Below are positions 26,594 to 35,550 of a stretch of DNA of 64,000 nt, piece after piece. The number at the start of each line of letters is the position of its first letter. Positions within the stretch are counted from its first letter, which is position 1. The DNA comes from Pseudomonas laurentiana. Lineage in GTDB: Bacteria > Pseudomonadota > Gammaproteobacteria > Pseudomonadales > Pseudomonadaceae. Where the stretch lies: the NCBI RefSeq assembly GCF_014648275.1, contig NZ_BMQU01000001.1, positions 248,001-312,000 on the forward strand, written 5' to 3'. The notes under the pieces are model-generated. The model was not told where the DNA came from. It ran no database searches and worked only from the letters and a program-made list of their open reading frames with translations. Both the position numbers and the translations under genes were made by a program.

Positions 26594-29467
26594 ATGTCCC
26601 AGTCGCCGTCCCTGAGCCAACTGTACGACGCCAATCCATTCCTGCGTCGCCACCTGGGGCCTGACCTCAGCGAGCAGCAGGCCATGCTCCAAGCCCTTGG
26701 CCTGGGCAGCCGTATCGAGCTGATCGAACAGACGGTCCCCCCCGGCATTCGCCTGAACCGTGCCCTCGACTTGCCGCCCGCCCTCGATGAAGAGGCCGCG
26801 CTGGCGAAGTTGCGTGGCTACGCTGAGCAGAACCAGGTCTGGACCAGCCTTATCGGCATGGGCTACCACGGTACCCTCACGCCAACGGTGATCCTGCGTA
26901 ACGTCCTGGAAAATCCTGGTTGGTACACGGCCTATACGCCGTATCAGCCCGAAATCGCCCAGGGACGACTCGAGGCGTTGCTGAATTTCCAGCAGATGAT
27001 CATCGACCTGAGCGGATTGGATCTGGCCAACGCCTCGCTCCTTGATGAAGCCACCGCCGCGGCTGAAGCAATGGCCCTGGCCCGACGCGTTGCCAAGTCG
27101 AAGAGCAATGTGTTTTTTGCCGATGAACACTGCCATCCACAAACCCTCTCGGTGTTGCAGACCCGCGCCGATGGTTTTGGCTTTGAACTGGTCATCGACG
27201 CTGTGGATAACCTCGCCAAGTACTCGGTGTTCGGTGCCTTGTTGCAGTACCCCGATACCCATGGCGAAGTGCGCGACCTGAGGCCGTTCATCGAACAGTT
27301 GCATGCGCAGCAGGCACTGGCGTGTGTCGCCGCCGACCTGCTGAGCCTGGTGCTGTTGGCGCCGCCGGGTGAGTTGGGGGCTGATGTGGTGTTGGGCTCT
27401 ACCCAGCGCTTTGGCGTGCCGATGGGGTATGGCGGGCCGCATGCGGCCTATTTCGCTTGCCGTGACGAGTTCAAGCGGGCAATGCCGGGGCGAATAATCG
27501 GCGTGTCCAAGGACGCTCGCGGCAACCTCGCGCTGCGCATGGCGCTGCAGACCCGCGAGCAACACATTCGCCGGGAGAAGGCTAACTCGAACATTTGCAC
27601 GGCGCAGGTGCTGCTGGCCAATATTGCCGGTTTCTATGCGGTCTATCACGGGCCGGAAGGCCTGAAGCGGATTGCCCAGCGGGTGCATCGTTTGACCTTT
27701 ATCCTGGCTGCCGGGCTGGAGAGCAAGGGCATCAAACGGCTCAATGAGCATTTTTTCGACACCCTGACCCTGGAAGTGGGGGGCAGCCAGACGGCAATCA
27801 TTCAGAGCGCCGAGGCGGCGCAGATCAACCTGCGGATTCTGGGGCGCGGTCAGCTTGGCGTCAGCCTTGATGAAACCTGCAGCGAAGCCACAGTGTTGCG
27901 GCTGTTCGATATCTTCCTGGGGGCCGACCATGGCCTGGACATCGCGACCCTTGATACGCATGCCTTGCCCGAGGGGATACCTGCAGCGCTGGTGCGTCGC
28001 TCAGCCTACCTGACGCACCCGGTGTTTAACCTGCACCACAGCGAAACCGAGATGTTGCGCTACCTCAAACAGCTGGAGAACAAGGACCTGGCGCTGAACC
28101 AGTCGATGATTCCACTGGGCTCTTGCACCATGAAACTCAATGCCAGCAGCGAGATGATCCCCATTACCTGGCCGGGTTTTGCACAGCTGCACCCCTTTGC
28201 GCCGGCAGCACAGGCGCAGGGCTACAAGGCCATGATCGATGAGCTTGAGGGCTGGCTCTGCGCGATTACCGGCTTCGACGCGGTCTGCATGCAGCCCAAC
28301 TCCGGTGCCCAGGGTGAATATGCCGGGTTGATGGCGATTGCCAAGTACCACCGCAGTCGTCAGCAGGGCCAGCGTGATATCTGTCTGATTCCGGCCTCGG
28401 CCCATGGCACCAACCCTGCGTCGGCACAAATGGCCGGTATGCAGGTCGTCATCGTTGAGTGTGACAAGGATGGCAACGTCGACCTGGCCGACCTCAAGGC
28501 CAAAGCCAAAGCGGCAGGTCATCGGCTGTCCTGCCTGATGGCAACGTATCCCTCGACCCACGGCGTGTATGAAGAGGGCATCGTCGAGATCTGCGAAGTT
28601 ATCCACAGCCATGGTGGTCAGGTGTACATGGATGGCGCCAACCTCAATGCCCAGGTTGGCCTGGCCCGGCCTGCGGATATCGGTGCCGATGTTTCGCACA
28701 TGAACCTGCACAAGACGTTCTGCATACCCCATGGCGGCGGAGGCCCGGGGATGGGGCCGATTGGTGTCCGGGCGCACTTGGCGCCCTTTGTCGCCAGTCA
28801 CCCGGTGGTACCGGTGCCAGGGCCGGATCCGAAGAACACGGCAGTCAGCGCCGCGCCCTGGGGGAGCGCCAGTATCCTGCCAATCAGTTGGATGTATATC
28901 GCAATGATGGGGCCGCAATTGGCGGACGCCAGCGAGGTGGCGATTCTTTGTGCGAACTACCTGGCTCAGCAATTGGGTGGGGCATTCCCCGTGCTCTATC
29001 GCGGTCGCAACGAGCGGGTGGCGCACGAGTGTATTCTTGACCTGCGGCCCTTGAAGGCGTTGACCGGCATTACCGAGGAGGATGTCGCCAAACGGCTGAT
29101 GGATTACGGTTTCCATGCCCCGACCATGTCCTTTCCGGTGCCCGGCACGTTGATGGTCGAGCCGACGGAGAGTGAGTCAAAGGCGGAGCTGGATCGGTTT
29201 GTCGAGGCGATGTTGAGCATTCGCGCGGAAATTGCCGAAGTACAGAATGGCAACTGGCCGGCTGAAGACAACCCGCTTAAAGGTGCGCCGCACACCCTGG
29301 CGGATGTTATCGGCATATGGGAGCGGCCATACAGCATCGCTCAAGCGGTGACGCCCAGCGCGCATGCCCGTATGCACAAGTACTGGCCGGCGGTGAACCG
29401 GGTCGACAACGTGTATGGCGACCGCAACCTGTTCTGCGCGTGCGTACCGGTAGAGGATTACCGCTGA
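26594..29467 (+). CDS. gcvP: Glycine dehydrogenase (decarboxylating), P protein
   Basis: PLP enzyme that decarboxylates glycine and passes the aminomethyl group to GcvH. It has 957 residues, the fused full-length form. The PLP lysine is Lys707 in [31 protein letters not shown] and [14 protein letters not shown] are also present. It is the last gene of the operon, whose start codon abuts a long hairpin, giving a possible control point separate from gcvT-gcvH. A REP pair follows the stop. Confidence 0.96.
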   Translation: MSQSPSLSQLYDANPFLRRHLGPDLSEQQAMLQALGLGSRIELIEQTVPPGIRLNRALDLPPALDEEAALAKLRGYAEQNQVWTSLIGMGYHGTLTPTVILRNVLENPGWYTAYTPYQPEIAQGRLEALLNFQQMIIDLSGLDLANASLLDEATAAAEAMALARRVAKSKSNVFFADEHCHPQTLSVLQTRADGFGFELVIDAVDNLAKYSVFGALLQYPDTHGEVRDLRPFIEQLHAQQALACVAADLLSLVLLAPPGELGADVVLGSTQRFGVPMGYGGPHAAYFACRDEFKRAMPGRIIGVSKDARGNLALRMALQTREQHIRREKANSNICTAQVLLANIAGFYAVYHGPEGLKRIAQRVHRLTFILAAGLESKGIKRLNEHFFDTLTLEVGGSQTAIIQSAEAAQINLRILGRGQLGVSLDETCSEATVLRLFDIFLGADHGLDIATLDTHALPEGIPAALVRRSAYLTHPVFNLHHSETEMLRYLKQLENKDLALNQSMIPLGSCTMKLNASSEMIPITWPGFAQLHPFAPAAQAQGYKAMIDELEGWLCAITGFDAVCMQPNSGAQGEYAGLMAIAKYHRSRQQGQRDICLIPASAHGTNPASAQMAGMQVVIVECDKDGNVDLADLKAKAKAAGHRLSCLMATYPSTHGVYEEGIVEICEVIHSHGGQVYMDGANLNAQVGLARPADIGADVSHMNLHKTFCIPHGGGGPGMGPIGVRAHLAPFVASHPVVPVPGPDPKNTAVSAAPWGSASILPISWMYIAMMGPQLADASEVAILCANYLAQQLGGAFPVLYRGRNERVAHECILDLRPLKALTGITEEDVAKRLMDYGFHAPTMSFPVPGTLMVEPTESESKAELDRFVEAMLSIRAEIAEVQNGNWPAEDNPLKGAPHTLADVIGIWERPYSIAQAVTPSAHARMHKYWPAVNRVDNVYGDRNLFCACVPVEDYR

Positions 29468-29506
29468 AGGGCAGGTTGGGGCGCCAGTGAGGTCGCGGTG
29501 TTTGTA

Positions 29507-29569
29507 TCGCGGGCAAGCCCGCTCCCACTGGGCTGCTGTTCATCTTGTGGGAGCCGGGCTTGCCTGCGA
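29507..29569. repeat. Inverted pair of REP elements (REPIN)
   Basis: REP 1 at 29507-29527 (TCGCGGGCAAGCCCGCTCCCA) ... given here by its core CGGGCAAGCCCGCTCCC, and REP 2 at 29546-29569 with GTGGGAGCCGGGCTTGCC in the opposite sense. Two facing REPs spaced by about 18 bases form the usual Pseudomonas REPIN. It lies between convergent gcvP and the DUF2388 gene, where it may also stop both transcripts. Confidence 0.85.
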
Positions 29570-29583
29570 GGTTTTTCTGCGGG

Positions 29584-29901
29584 TTACTCGCTAGCGCCGG
29601 CGTTTTTCGCCAGGATGGCGTTGGCCAGGTCCATGTCGCTGGCGTCCAGCCCAGGGTTGTCGGCCCGCACTTTCTGAATGGCCGCTTCGAGGTAAGGGCC
29701 GCGGATGCTGCCTTCGCTGGCGACGAAGCTGCCCGCGTCGTCTTGAGCGGCAACGATCAGCTTATGATCCCTGAACGTCAGGTAGGTAGAGGCGGTGGTT
29801 GCACCCGAGGAAATAACGTCGCGCCAGAAGGTGTCGGCCATGGCTGCGCCGAAGGGTAGAGACAGTAATGCAAGTGTTGCTACAGCACGCTTGAAGCGCA
29901 T
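29584..29901 (-). CDS. DUF2388 periplasmic protein
   Basis: Secreted protein of 105 residues: signal peptide to about residue 22 (AAMA before DTFWRD), then the DUF2388 core SSGATTASTYLTF, LIVAAQDDAGSFVASEG and a C-terminal helix. GGAGT lies before the ATG at 29901, preferred over an in-frame ATG six codons earlier. The family is nearly confined to Pseudomonas and related genera and has no known function. Confidence 0.8.
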   Translation of the reverse strand: MRFKRAVATLALLSLPFGAAMADTFWRDVISSGATTASTYLTFRDHKLIVAAQDDAGSFVASEGSIRGPYLEAAIQKVRADNPGLDASDMDLANAILAKNAGASE

Positions 29902-29998
29902 GGTGGGTGACTCCAACATTGGGGGTGATCTAACAATTTGATCTTGTCACCCCCCGGCAAGTTCCCTGGTCTTCAACGGGCCGATGAACGTCGCGCGC

Positions 29999-31747
29999 TC
30001 AGGGTGCGACCCTGGCCACTTCCCCCATTGTGGTAAGACCGGCGGCGACCTTTTGCGCCCCGTTCAGCCGCAGGCTGCGCATCCCTTCGCTGAGTGCCTG
30101 ACGACGTAATGTCAGGGCGTCGCTGTCGGCACAGATCAAGGGTTTGAGCGATTCGCTCAATGGCAGCAGTTCATGGATGCCGGTACGCCCCCGATAACCG
30201 GTGTGTCGGCAAGCCGGGCACCCCATTGGCTGCTTGGCCTCAGTGGGTAACGGCCACTGCTGGGGCTGGATCAGGGCGTGCCAGTCCTGTTCCGGCAAGG
30301 CTGTCGGTACTTTGCATGCGGGGCAGAGCGTACGGATCAAGCGTTGGGCCATCACCCCGATCAGCGTTGCGCGGATCAGGTAGTGCGCAATGCCCAACTC
30401 GAGCAAACGACCAATCGCAGCACACGCATCGTTGGTGTGCAGGGTGGACAGCACCAGGTGACCGGTCAGGGCCGCCTGGATGGCCATTTGTGCGGTCTCA
30501 AGATCACGTATCTCCCCGATCATGATGATGTCCGGGTCCTGGCGCAGTAATGCGCGCACGCCATTGGCGAAACACAGGTCAATGGCCGGGTCGACCTGCA
30601 TCTGATTGAACGCTGGCTCGACCATTTCGATCGGGTCTTCGAGGGTGCAGAGGTTGACCTCCGGTGTCGCCAGTTGCTTCAGGCTGGCATACAAGGTGCT
30701 CGTCTTGCCGGAGCCGGTTGGCCCGGTGACCAGGACTATTCCGTGGTTATGTCCCAGCATGCGTTGCCAGCACGCCAGGTCATCGCCGACCAGACCCAAC
30801 TGCTGAAAATCCCGTTGCAGCAGCTCAGGATCGAAAATTCGCAGCACCAGCTTTTCACCGAAGGTGGTCGGCAGGGTGGACAGGCGTATTTCCACCTCGC
30901 TACCGGCAGGTGTACGGGTTTTCAGCCGGCCGTCCTGCGGGCGGCGTTTTTCTGCGACATTCATGCGTCCCAGGCTTTTCAGCCGGCTTACAGCCGCCAG
31001 GGTCACCCAAGGTGGAAACCGGTAGGCCTCGTGCAGCACGCCATCGATACGAAAGCGCACGCAACCCTGCTCGCGGCGAGGTTCGATATGGATATCGCTG
31101 GCGCGTTGCTCGAAGGCGTACTGCAGCAGCCAATCGACAATGCTCACAATGTGCGTGTCGTTGGCGTCGGCCTCCTGATCGAGGCTGCCAAGGTCGAGCA
31201 GGTGTTCGATGCTGGTGGCGGCAGGCCGGGCGATTTCCAGTTGGCAGGCGTTGGTGACCGAGCGGGCCACGTTGAAGAACTCCCGGCTCAGGTTACGAAT
31301 GCGTTCAGGGCTGGCGACGACCCGCTTGATCTGCCGTTTGAGGACCTGGGCCAGATCGCTTTCCCAGCCGCGTACAAAGGGTTGCGCGCTGGCCACCGTC
31401 ACGCTGTCGGCATCTACCGCGACGGCGAGTATGCCGTGGCGCTGGGCAAACGCGGCGGACATCAGGGCGGTGACATGGGCCACGTCGATGCGCATCGGAT
31501 CAAGGCACAGGTAGGGTTGGCCCGCATCGGCAGCCAGCCATTGGCATAGCCCTTCCAGCTCCAGTACCTGGCCAGGGTTTCGCGCGTCCGGCAGCTTGCG
31601 GCAGGCGATGACCTCCAGCGGATGTGCCGGGTCGCCGGCTGCAGGCACAACACGGCTGGCGTCGTCGGGGTTGATCACTTTTTGTGCAATCAGTGCATCC
31701 AGCAGGGTGACAAGGTCGAGCGGGCGATCCTCGGTGAGCGTTGGCAC
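29999..31747 (-). CDS. Orphan GspE/PilB-type secretion ATPase
   Basis: Cytosolic ATPase of 582 residues. N-terminal GspE-N/MshEN-like region (1-160), then the core with Walker A GPTGSGKTS, Asp box LEDPIEM, Walker B in IIMIGEIRD, and His box LSTLHTND. A zinc tetracysteine is formed by CPAC and CPACRHTGYRGRTG. Such ATPases drive type II secretion or type IV pilus assembly, but no secretin, pseudopilin or inner-membrane platform gene is in the window. It appears to match the stand-alone PA5210-like ATPase of P. aeruginosa; the machine it serves is unknown. Confidence 0.88.
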   Translation of the reverse strand: MPTLTEDRPLDLVTLLDALIAQKVINPDDASRVVPAAGDPAHPLEVIACRKLPDARNPGQVLELEGLCQWLAADAGQPYLCLDPMRIDVAHVTALMSAAFAQRHGILAVAVDADSVTVASAQPFVRGWESDLAQVLKRQIKRVVASPERIRNLSREFFNVARSVTNACQLEIARPAATSIEHLLDLGSLDQEADANDTHIVSIVDWLLQYAFEQRASDIHIEPRREQGCVRFRIDGVLHEAYRFPPWVTLAAVSRLKSLGRMNVAEKRRPQDGRLKTRTPAGSEVEIRLSTLPTTFGEKLVLRIFDPELLQRDFQQLGLVGDDLACWQRMLGHNHGIVLVTGPTGSGKTSTLYASLKQLATPEVNLCTLEDPIEMVEPAFNQMQVDPAIDLCFANGVRALLRQDPDIIMIGEIRDLETAQMAIQAALTGHLVLSTLHTNDACAAIGRLLELGIAHYLIRATLIGVMAQRLIRTLCPACKVPTALPEQDWHALIQPQQWPLPTEAKQPMGCPACRHTGYRGRTGIHELLPLSESLKPLICADSDALTLRRQALSEGMRSLRLNGAQKVAAGLTTMGEVARVAP

Positions 31748-31838
31748 GGTGCCTCCTTGCAGGTTGGTTAATGCCTGCCAAGGCTAGTCGGGGCCGGGCG
31801 CGATGGGGTGGCGCAAGGTTTTCCAGGTATGTCGCGGC

Positions 31839-32186
31839 TTAGCGGGCGAGCCGTGGTTCAAAGGTGCTGGCCGTTGGCAGGCAAGGTTCGAGCTGTACCT
31901 CGACCACACTGATCAGGTTGCGCATTTTTTGCCCAATGAGTTCAGCGCGATGCCAGCTCAAGCCGCCGATCTGTACCTCGATGTGCATCAGTTCATCCGC
32001 GTGCTGCACGTGTACCTGCTGAGGCACCAGGAACTGCAATGCGAACAGATTGAGGATACGGCACAGGCTGTCCGGCTCGGCTTCTGCCTGCAATCGGTAC
32101 TGAACCCGGGTGTGCGGGGCATTGGCGGCCCAGGCGTCGGTCCGCAGCGGAGTGACGGGGTGGTCCAGCCGTTCGAGTGCACTCAT
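31839..32186 (-). CDS. ACT-like small protein, divergent from an Lrp-type regulator
   Basis: Soluble protein of 115 residues from ATG 32186 (GGAGAA before it). After a 35-residue N-terminal stretch the sequence has a beta-alpha-beta pattern (RVQYRLQAEAEPDSLCRILNL, then VHVQHADELMHIEVQIGG) like an ACT domain, a fold that binds small ligands such as amino acids. It is divergent from the Lrp/AsnC regulator gene, 126 bases away, so it may be its target or ligand-sensing partner. Assignment to ACT is by eye; function unknown. Confidence 0.6.
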   Translation of the reverse strand: MSALERLDHPVTPLRTDAWAANAPHTRVQYRLQAEAEPDSLCRILNLFALQFLVPQQVHVQHADELMHIEVQIGGLSWHRAELIGQKMRNLISVVEVQLEPCLPTASTFEPRLAR

Positions 32187-32312
32187 GGCGTTCTCCAGAA
32201 TTGATGGAGAAGATTTTTGCATGATAGGCCGGGTATTTTTTCTCTATGATCTGCGTTTATCACGGCTAATCGAATTGAATTATTCGCTGTTTAGGCATTT
32301 GGAGAAAATAGT
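32187..32312. promoter_or_regulatory. Divergent promoter region of the ACT-like and Lrp-type genes
   Basis: The 126-base gap is markedly AT-rich (32200-32310) compared with its neighbours, as expected for a divergent control region bound by an Lrp-type protein. TTGGAGAAAATAGT just before ATG 32313 gives the regulator's ribosome site. No single operator stands out. Confidence 0.4.
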
Positions 32313-32780
32313 ATGCAAAGCGAGTTGGATGCCTATGACCGGCGCATCCTGGCCCTGCTGCAGGAGGATGCTTCGCTATCCAGTGCACAGATTGCCGAGC
32401 GTGTGGGGCTGTCGCAGTCGCCGTGCTGGCGACGCATACAGCGGCTGAAGGAGGAGGGGATCATTCGCGGGCAGGTGACCCTGCTGGACCGCAAGAAAAT
32501 CGGCCTGAACACTCAGATTTTTGCCGAGGTCAAACTCAACGCCCACGGGCGTTCGAACTTCACGGAGTTTACCGAGCAGATTCGCGGTTTCCCTGAAGTG
32601 CTGGAGTGTTACGTGCTGATGGGCGCCGTGGATTTTCTCTTGCGCATTGTCACCCCGGACATCGAAGCCTACGAACGGTTCTTCTTCGAAAAGCTGTCGA
32701 TGGTCCCGGGGATCCAGGAGGTCAACTCGATCGTGGCCTTGTCTGAAATCAAGTCCACGACGAGTCTGCCGGTGCTCTGA
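32313..32780 (+). CDS. Lrp/AsnC-family transcriptional regulator
   Basis: DNA-binding regulator of 155 residues: N-terminal helix-turn-helix (LDAYDRRILALLQ, AERVGLSQSPCWRRIQRL) and C-terminal RAM domain (EVLECYVLMGAVDFLLRIV), the family's amino-acid-sensing part. Likely controls its own promoter and the divergent ACT-like gene. It may be one of the several specialised Lrp paralogues of Pseudomonas rather than global Lrp. Its stop lies three bases from that of the convergent CYTH gene. Confidence 0.92.
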   Translation: MQSELDAYDRRILALLQEDASLSSAQIAERVGLSQSPCWRRIQRLKEEGIIRGQVTLLDRKKIGLNTQIFAEVKLNAHGRSNFTEFTEQIRGFPEVLECYVLMGAVDFLLRIVTPDIEAYERFFFEKLSMVPGIQEVNSIVALSEIKSTTSLPVL

Positions 32781-32783
32781 GGC

Positions 32784-34151
32784 TTACTTGCGCAGCAGGT
32801 ACTTCCAGGCGCGGCTTTGGAACACGGCAATGGCCTGTTGTACCCGGGCGTCCAGTGCTTCGTCATTGATGGGCTGATGGGCCAGGTGTTGCAGCTTGTT
32901 CAGCTCGCCGTACAGACGGTCGACTTCTGGTACTTCGAGTACGTTGCGGGCATGGTGTAGCCAGGCCAGCAGGCGCTCGATGCGCGGCAGTTGCTCAGCC
33001 AGGTCTTCAGGCTGCTGCTGGTAGCGCGGCAGTTGCAGGGCCTGGGCTTCCTCGGCCAGCAGGTGGGTCAGCCAGTTACCCAGTTGCGCGGCGCCCTGAC
33101 GGTTGCCACGGTTGTTGCGTTCGACCGTCCAGGCACGGGCCAGCAGCCAGCGCGAGGTGTCCAGTGAGAACTGGCCCCAGCGGGTTTCCAGCAGCTCTTC
33201 AGCGAACTGTTCCGGCGCGGCACGACGTACGTCTTCGTCTTCCATGCCGGCCTGCACCAGTGGCTTCCAGTCTTCCAGCAGGGCGTCGAGGCTGTTGCGC
33301 AACTCGCGGGTGCTGGCGCGTGGCGCAGCCTGGCCCAGGCTGCTGGCCAGGGCGCGCAGCTCGGTCAGGTTCTCGACCCAATCCTGCAGCAGGCGCCAGT
33401 GGCCATTGAAGCGGTACTGCTCGGCCAGTCGCTGGCTGCTGCCCAGCAACTGCCAGCCCAGCGCGGCGAAGGCGTCGTCCAGGGGCATTTCGGCGTTCAA
33501 TTCCGCCGCGGGCAGGCTCAGGTCATAGCTGGCCGGGTCGAGCAGGCGATAGCCGCGCTCGGCCTTGCTGATATCACAGGGCATCATCGGCAGGCTGGCG
33601 GCGAGTTCGGCTGCCAGTTCCAGCAGGGCTTCGGCTGGGCCTTCACGCAGTTCCAGCTCCAGTTCGCAGATCTCTTCGTGCTGCTTGCCAACGATGACCT
33701 TGCCCAGGTCCAGGGCTGCTTCGATGACGACCTTGGTCTTGCCACGGCCCCAGGCAATTTCCGCGTATTCACGGGTGAAGTCGGTGCTGAACAGCGGCTT
33801 GATGGTTTTCTTGTCGACCTCGGCCAGTTGCTCTGGCCAGCACTGCGCGTCGAGTTTTTTCAGGTCCAGCTTGGTTTTTTCCAGGTGCCATTCGTATTCA
33901 TGGCGCTCGGACAAACCGGCAACGCTTTGACCACGGGTCTTGAGGGTCTGGATGATGACCTCGCCATCGCGGCGCAAGCGCAGGGCCACCTTGGCCGCAG
34001 CCAGGTCGCGCTCAGGCGTGTCGAAGTACTGGTTGAGCAGCTCGCGCTGCTGCCAGCCGGACTTGTTGCGCTTCTTCAGCAATGGGTGTTCGCGCAGGGC
34101 AGCGAGTGTATCGCGGCTGACCCGCAGTTTGATTTCGGTTTCTTTATGCAT
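32784..34151 (-). CDS. CYTH-domain protein, probable inorganic triphosphatase (YgiF-like)
   Basis: The 455 residues have an N-terminal CYTH domain (about 1-200) with the signature ETEIKLRV (ExExK) and alternating charged strands that line the triphosphate tunnel. The C-terminal half (about 220-455) is helical in the place of a CHAD domain but lacks an obvious run of CHAD histidines, so it is a divergent one. E. coli YgiF of the same layout hydrolyses triphosphate. The in-frame start at 34343 is rejected; ATG 34151 begins directly with the signature, and argE is divergent. Confidence 0.82.
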   Translation of the reverse strand: MHKETEIKLRVSRDTLAALREHPLLKKRNKSGWQQRELLNQYFDTPERDLAAAKVALRLRRDGEVIIQTLKTRGQSVAGLSERHEYEWHLEKTKLDLKKLDAQCWPEQLAEVDKKTIKPLFSTDFTREYAEIAWGRGKTKVVIEAALDLGKVIVGKQHEEICELELELREGPAEALLELAAELAASLPMMPCDISKAERGYRLLDPASYDLSLPAAELNAEMPLDDAFAALGWQLLGSSQRLAEQYRFNGHWRLLQDWVENLTELRALASSLGQAAPRASTRELRNSLDALLEDWKPLVQAGMEDEDVRRAAPEQFAEELLETRWGQFSLDTSRWLLARAWTVERNNRGNRQGAAQLGNWLTHLLAEEAQALQLPRYQQQPEDLAEQLPRIERLLAWLHHARNVLEVPEVDRLYGELNKLQHLAHQPINDEALDARVQQAIAVFQSRAWKYLLRK

Positions 34152-34278
34152 TGCTGGGCAATCCGGCGTCGGATGACAGGGGGCGTCTTGGCCGTGCAGT
34201 GTACAGGAGTCAGCCGCAGACGGTTTATTCCAGATGCCCGATGGCCCTATGATGAGGTCCGACCCGAGGAGAATCCGC

Positions 34279-35436
34279 ATGCCGTTGCCGCCGCTCAAAG
34301 ACCAGTTTGCCGCGCTGATTGCCGCACCCTCGGTCAGTTGCACTCAAGTCGCGCTGGATCAGTCCAACCGTGCGGTGATTGACCTGCTCGCCGGCTGGCT
34401 GGGCGACCTTGGTTTTACCTGTGAGATCCAGCAGGTCAACCCCGGTAAATTCAACCTGCTGGCCAGCTACGGCAGCGGCCCGGGCGGGCTGGTGCTGGCC
34501 GGGCACAGCGACACCGTGCCGTTCGACCCGCAACTGTGGCAGACCGACCCGCTGAAGCTGACCGAGGTCGACGGGCGCTGGGTGGGGTTGGGCAGCTGTG
34601 ACATGAAGGGCTTCTTTGCATTGATCATTGAAGCGGTGCGCACCCTGCTAGACCAACCCTTCAAGCAACCCCTGCTGATTCTTGCGACCTGCGACGAGGA
34701 AAGCTCGATGTCCGGGGCTCGGGCGTTGGCGGCGGCGGGTCGGCCTTTGGGGCGTGCGGCGGTGATTGGTGAGCCCACCGGGCTGCGACCCATTCGCCTG
34801 CACAAGGGTGTGATGATGGAGCGCATCGATATTCTCGGGCGCAGTGGTCATTCATCGGATCCGCGCCTGGGCCATAGCGCCCTGGAAGCCATGCACGAAG
34901 TGATGGGTGAATTGATGGGCTTGCGTCGGCAATGGCAGCGTGAGTTCAACAACGCGCAGTTCAGTGTTCCTCAGCCAACCCTGAACTTTGGCTGTATTCA
35001 CGGTGGTGATAACCCCAACCGTATTTGCGGCCAATGTGCGCTGGAGTTCGACCTGCGGCCGTTGCCTGGCATGGACCCGGAAGCGCTGCGTGCCGCCATT
35101 CGCGGCAAGCTTCAGCCGTTGGCCGAGCGTCATCAGGTGCGTATCGACTATGCGCCGTTGTTCCCTGAGGTGCCGCCGTTTGAGCAGGCAGCTGACGCCG
35201 AACTGGTGCGTCTGGCCGAACGTCTTACCGGTCATACCGCTGAAGCAGTAGCCTTTGGCACCGAAGCGCCTTATCTTCAGCGCCTGGGGTGCGAGACCCT
35301 GGTGCTCGGCCCCGGCGACATCGCCTGTGCGCATCAGCCGGGCGAGTACCTCGAAATGTCACGCTTGCAGCCTACCGTGCGTCTATTGCGTGAGTTGATC
35401 GAACATTATTGCCTCAGCCCGGCTGTTGCCCACTGA
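34279..35436 (+). CDS. argE: Acetylornithine deacetylase
   Basis: Zinc-dependent M20 peptidase-fold enzyme that makes ornithine from N-acetylornithine. It has 385 residues, metal and catalytic segments LAGHSDTVPFD, GSCDMKGFFA, ATCDEESSMSG, GEPTGLRP and GTEAPYLQ in the family order, with the dimerisation domain inserted around 180-290. CGAGGAG lies before ATG 34279. Located 114 bases before argA. Pseudomonas usually also has ArgJ, which recycles the acetyl group, so ArgE here may be an alternative or act on related acyl-amino acids. Confidence 0.9.
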   Translation: MPLPPLKDQFAALIAAPSVSCTQVALDQSNRAVIDLLAGWLGDLGFTCEIQQVNPGKFNLLASYGSGPGGLVLAGHSDTVPFDPQLWQTDPLKLTEVDGRWVGLGSCDMKGFFALIIEAVRTLLDQPFKQPLLILATCDEESSMSGARALAAAGRPLGRAAVIGEPTGLRPIRLHKGVMMERIDILGRSGHSSDPRLGHSALEAMHEVMGELMGLRRQWQREFNNAQFSVPQPTLNFGCIHGGDNPNRICGQCALEFDLRPLPGMDPEALRAAIRGKLQPLAERHQVRIDYAPLFPEVPPFEQAADAELVRLAERLTGHTAEAVAFGTEAPYLQRLGCETLVLGPGDIACAHQPGEYLEMSRLQPTVRLLRELIEHYCLSPAVAH

Positions 35437-35550
35437 GCCTGACCGTATTTTTCAAGGAGAGCGCGCGTGACGCCAAGCCTGTTCCGACGATAACCCTTCG
35501 AGCGCTGTGTGCTGTTTCGTATTTGTTCAATTTTTATACAGGCTCTGGTT

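Noticed and set aside
26432-27961. 509-codon open frame antisense to gcvP
   Set aside because: Shadow of the conserved gcvP frame; no ribosome site or motif.
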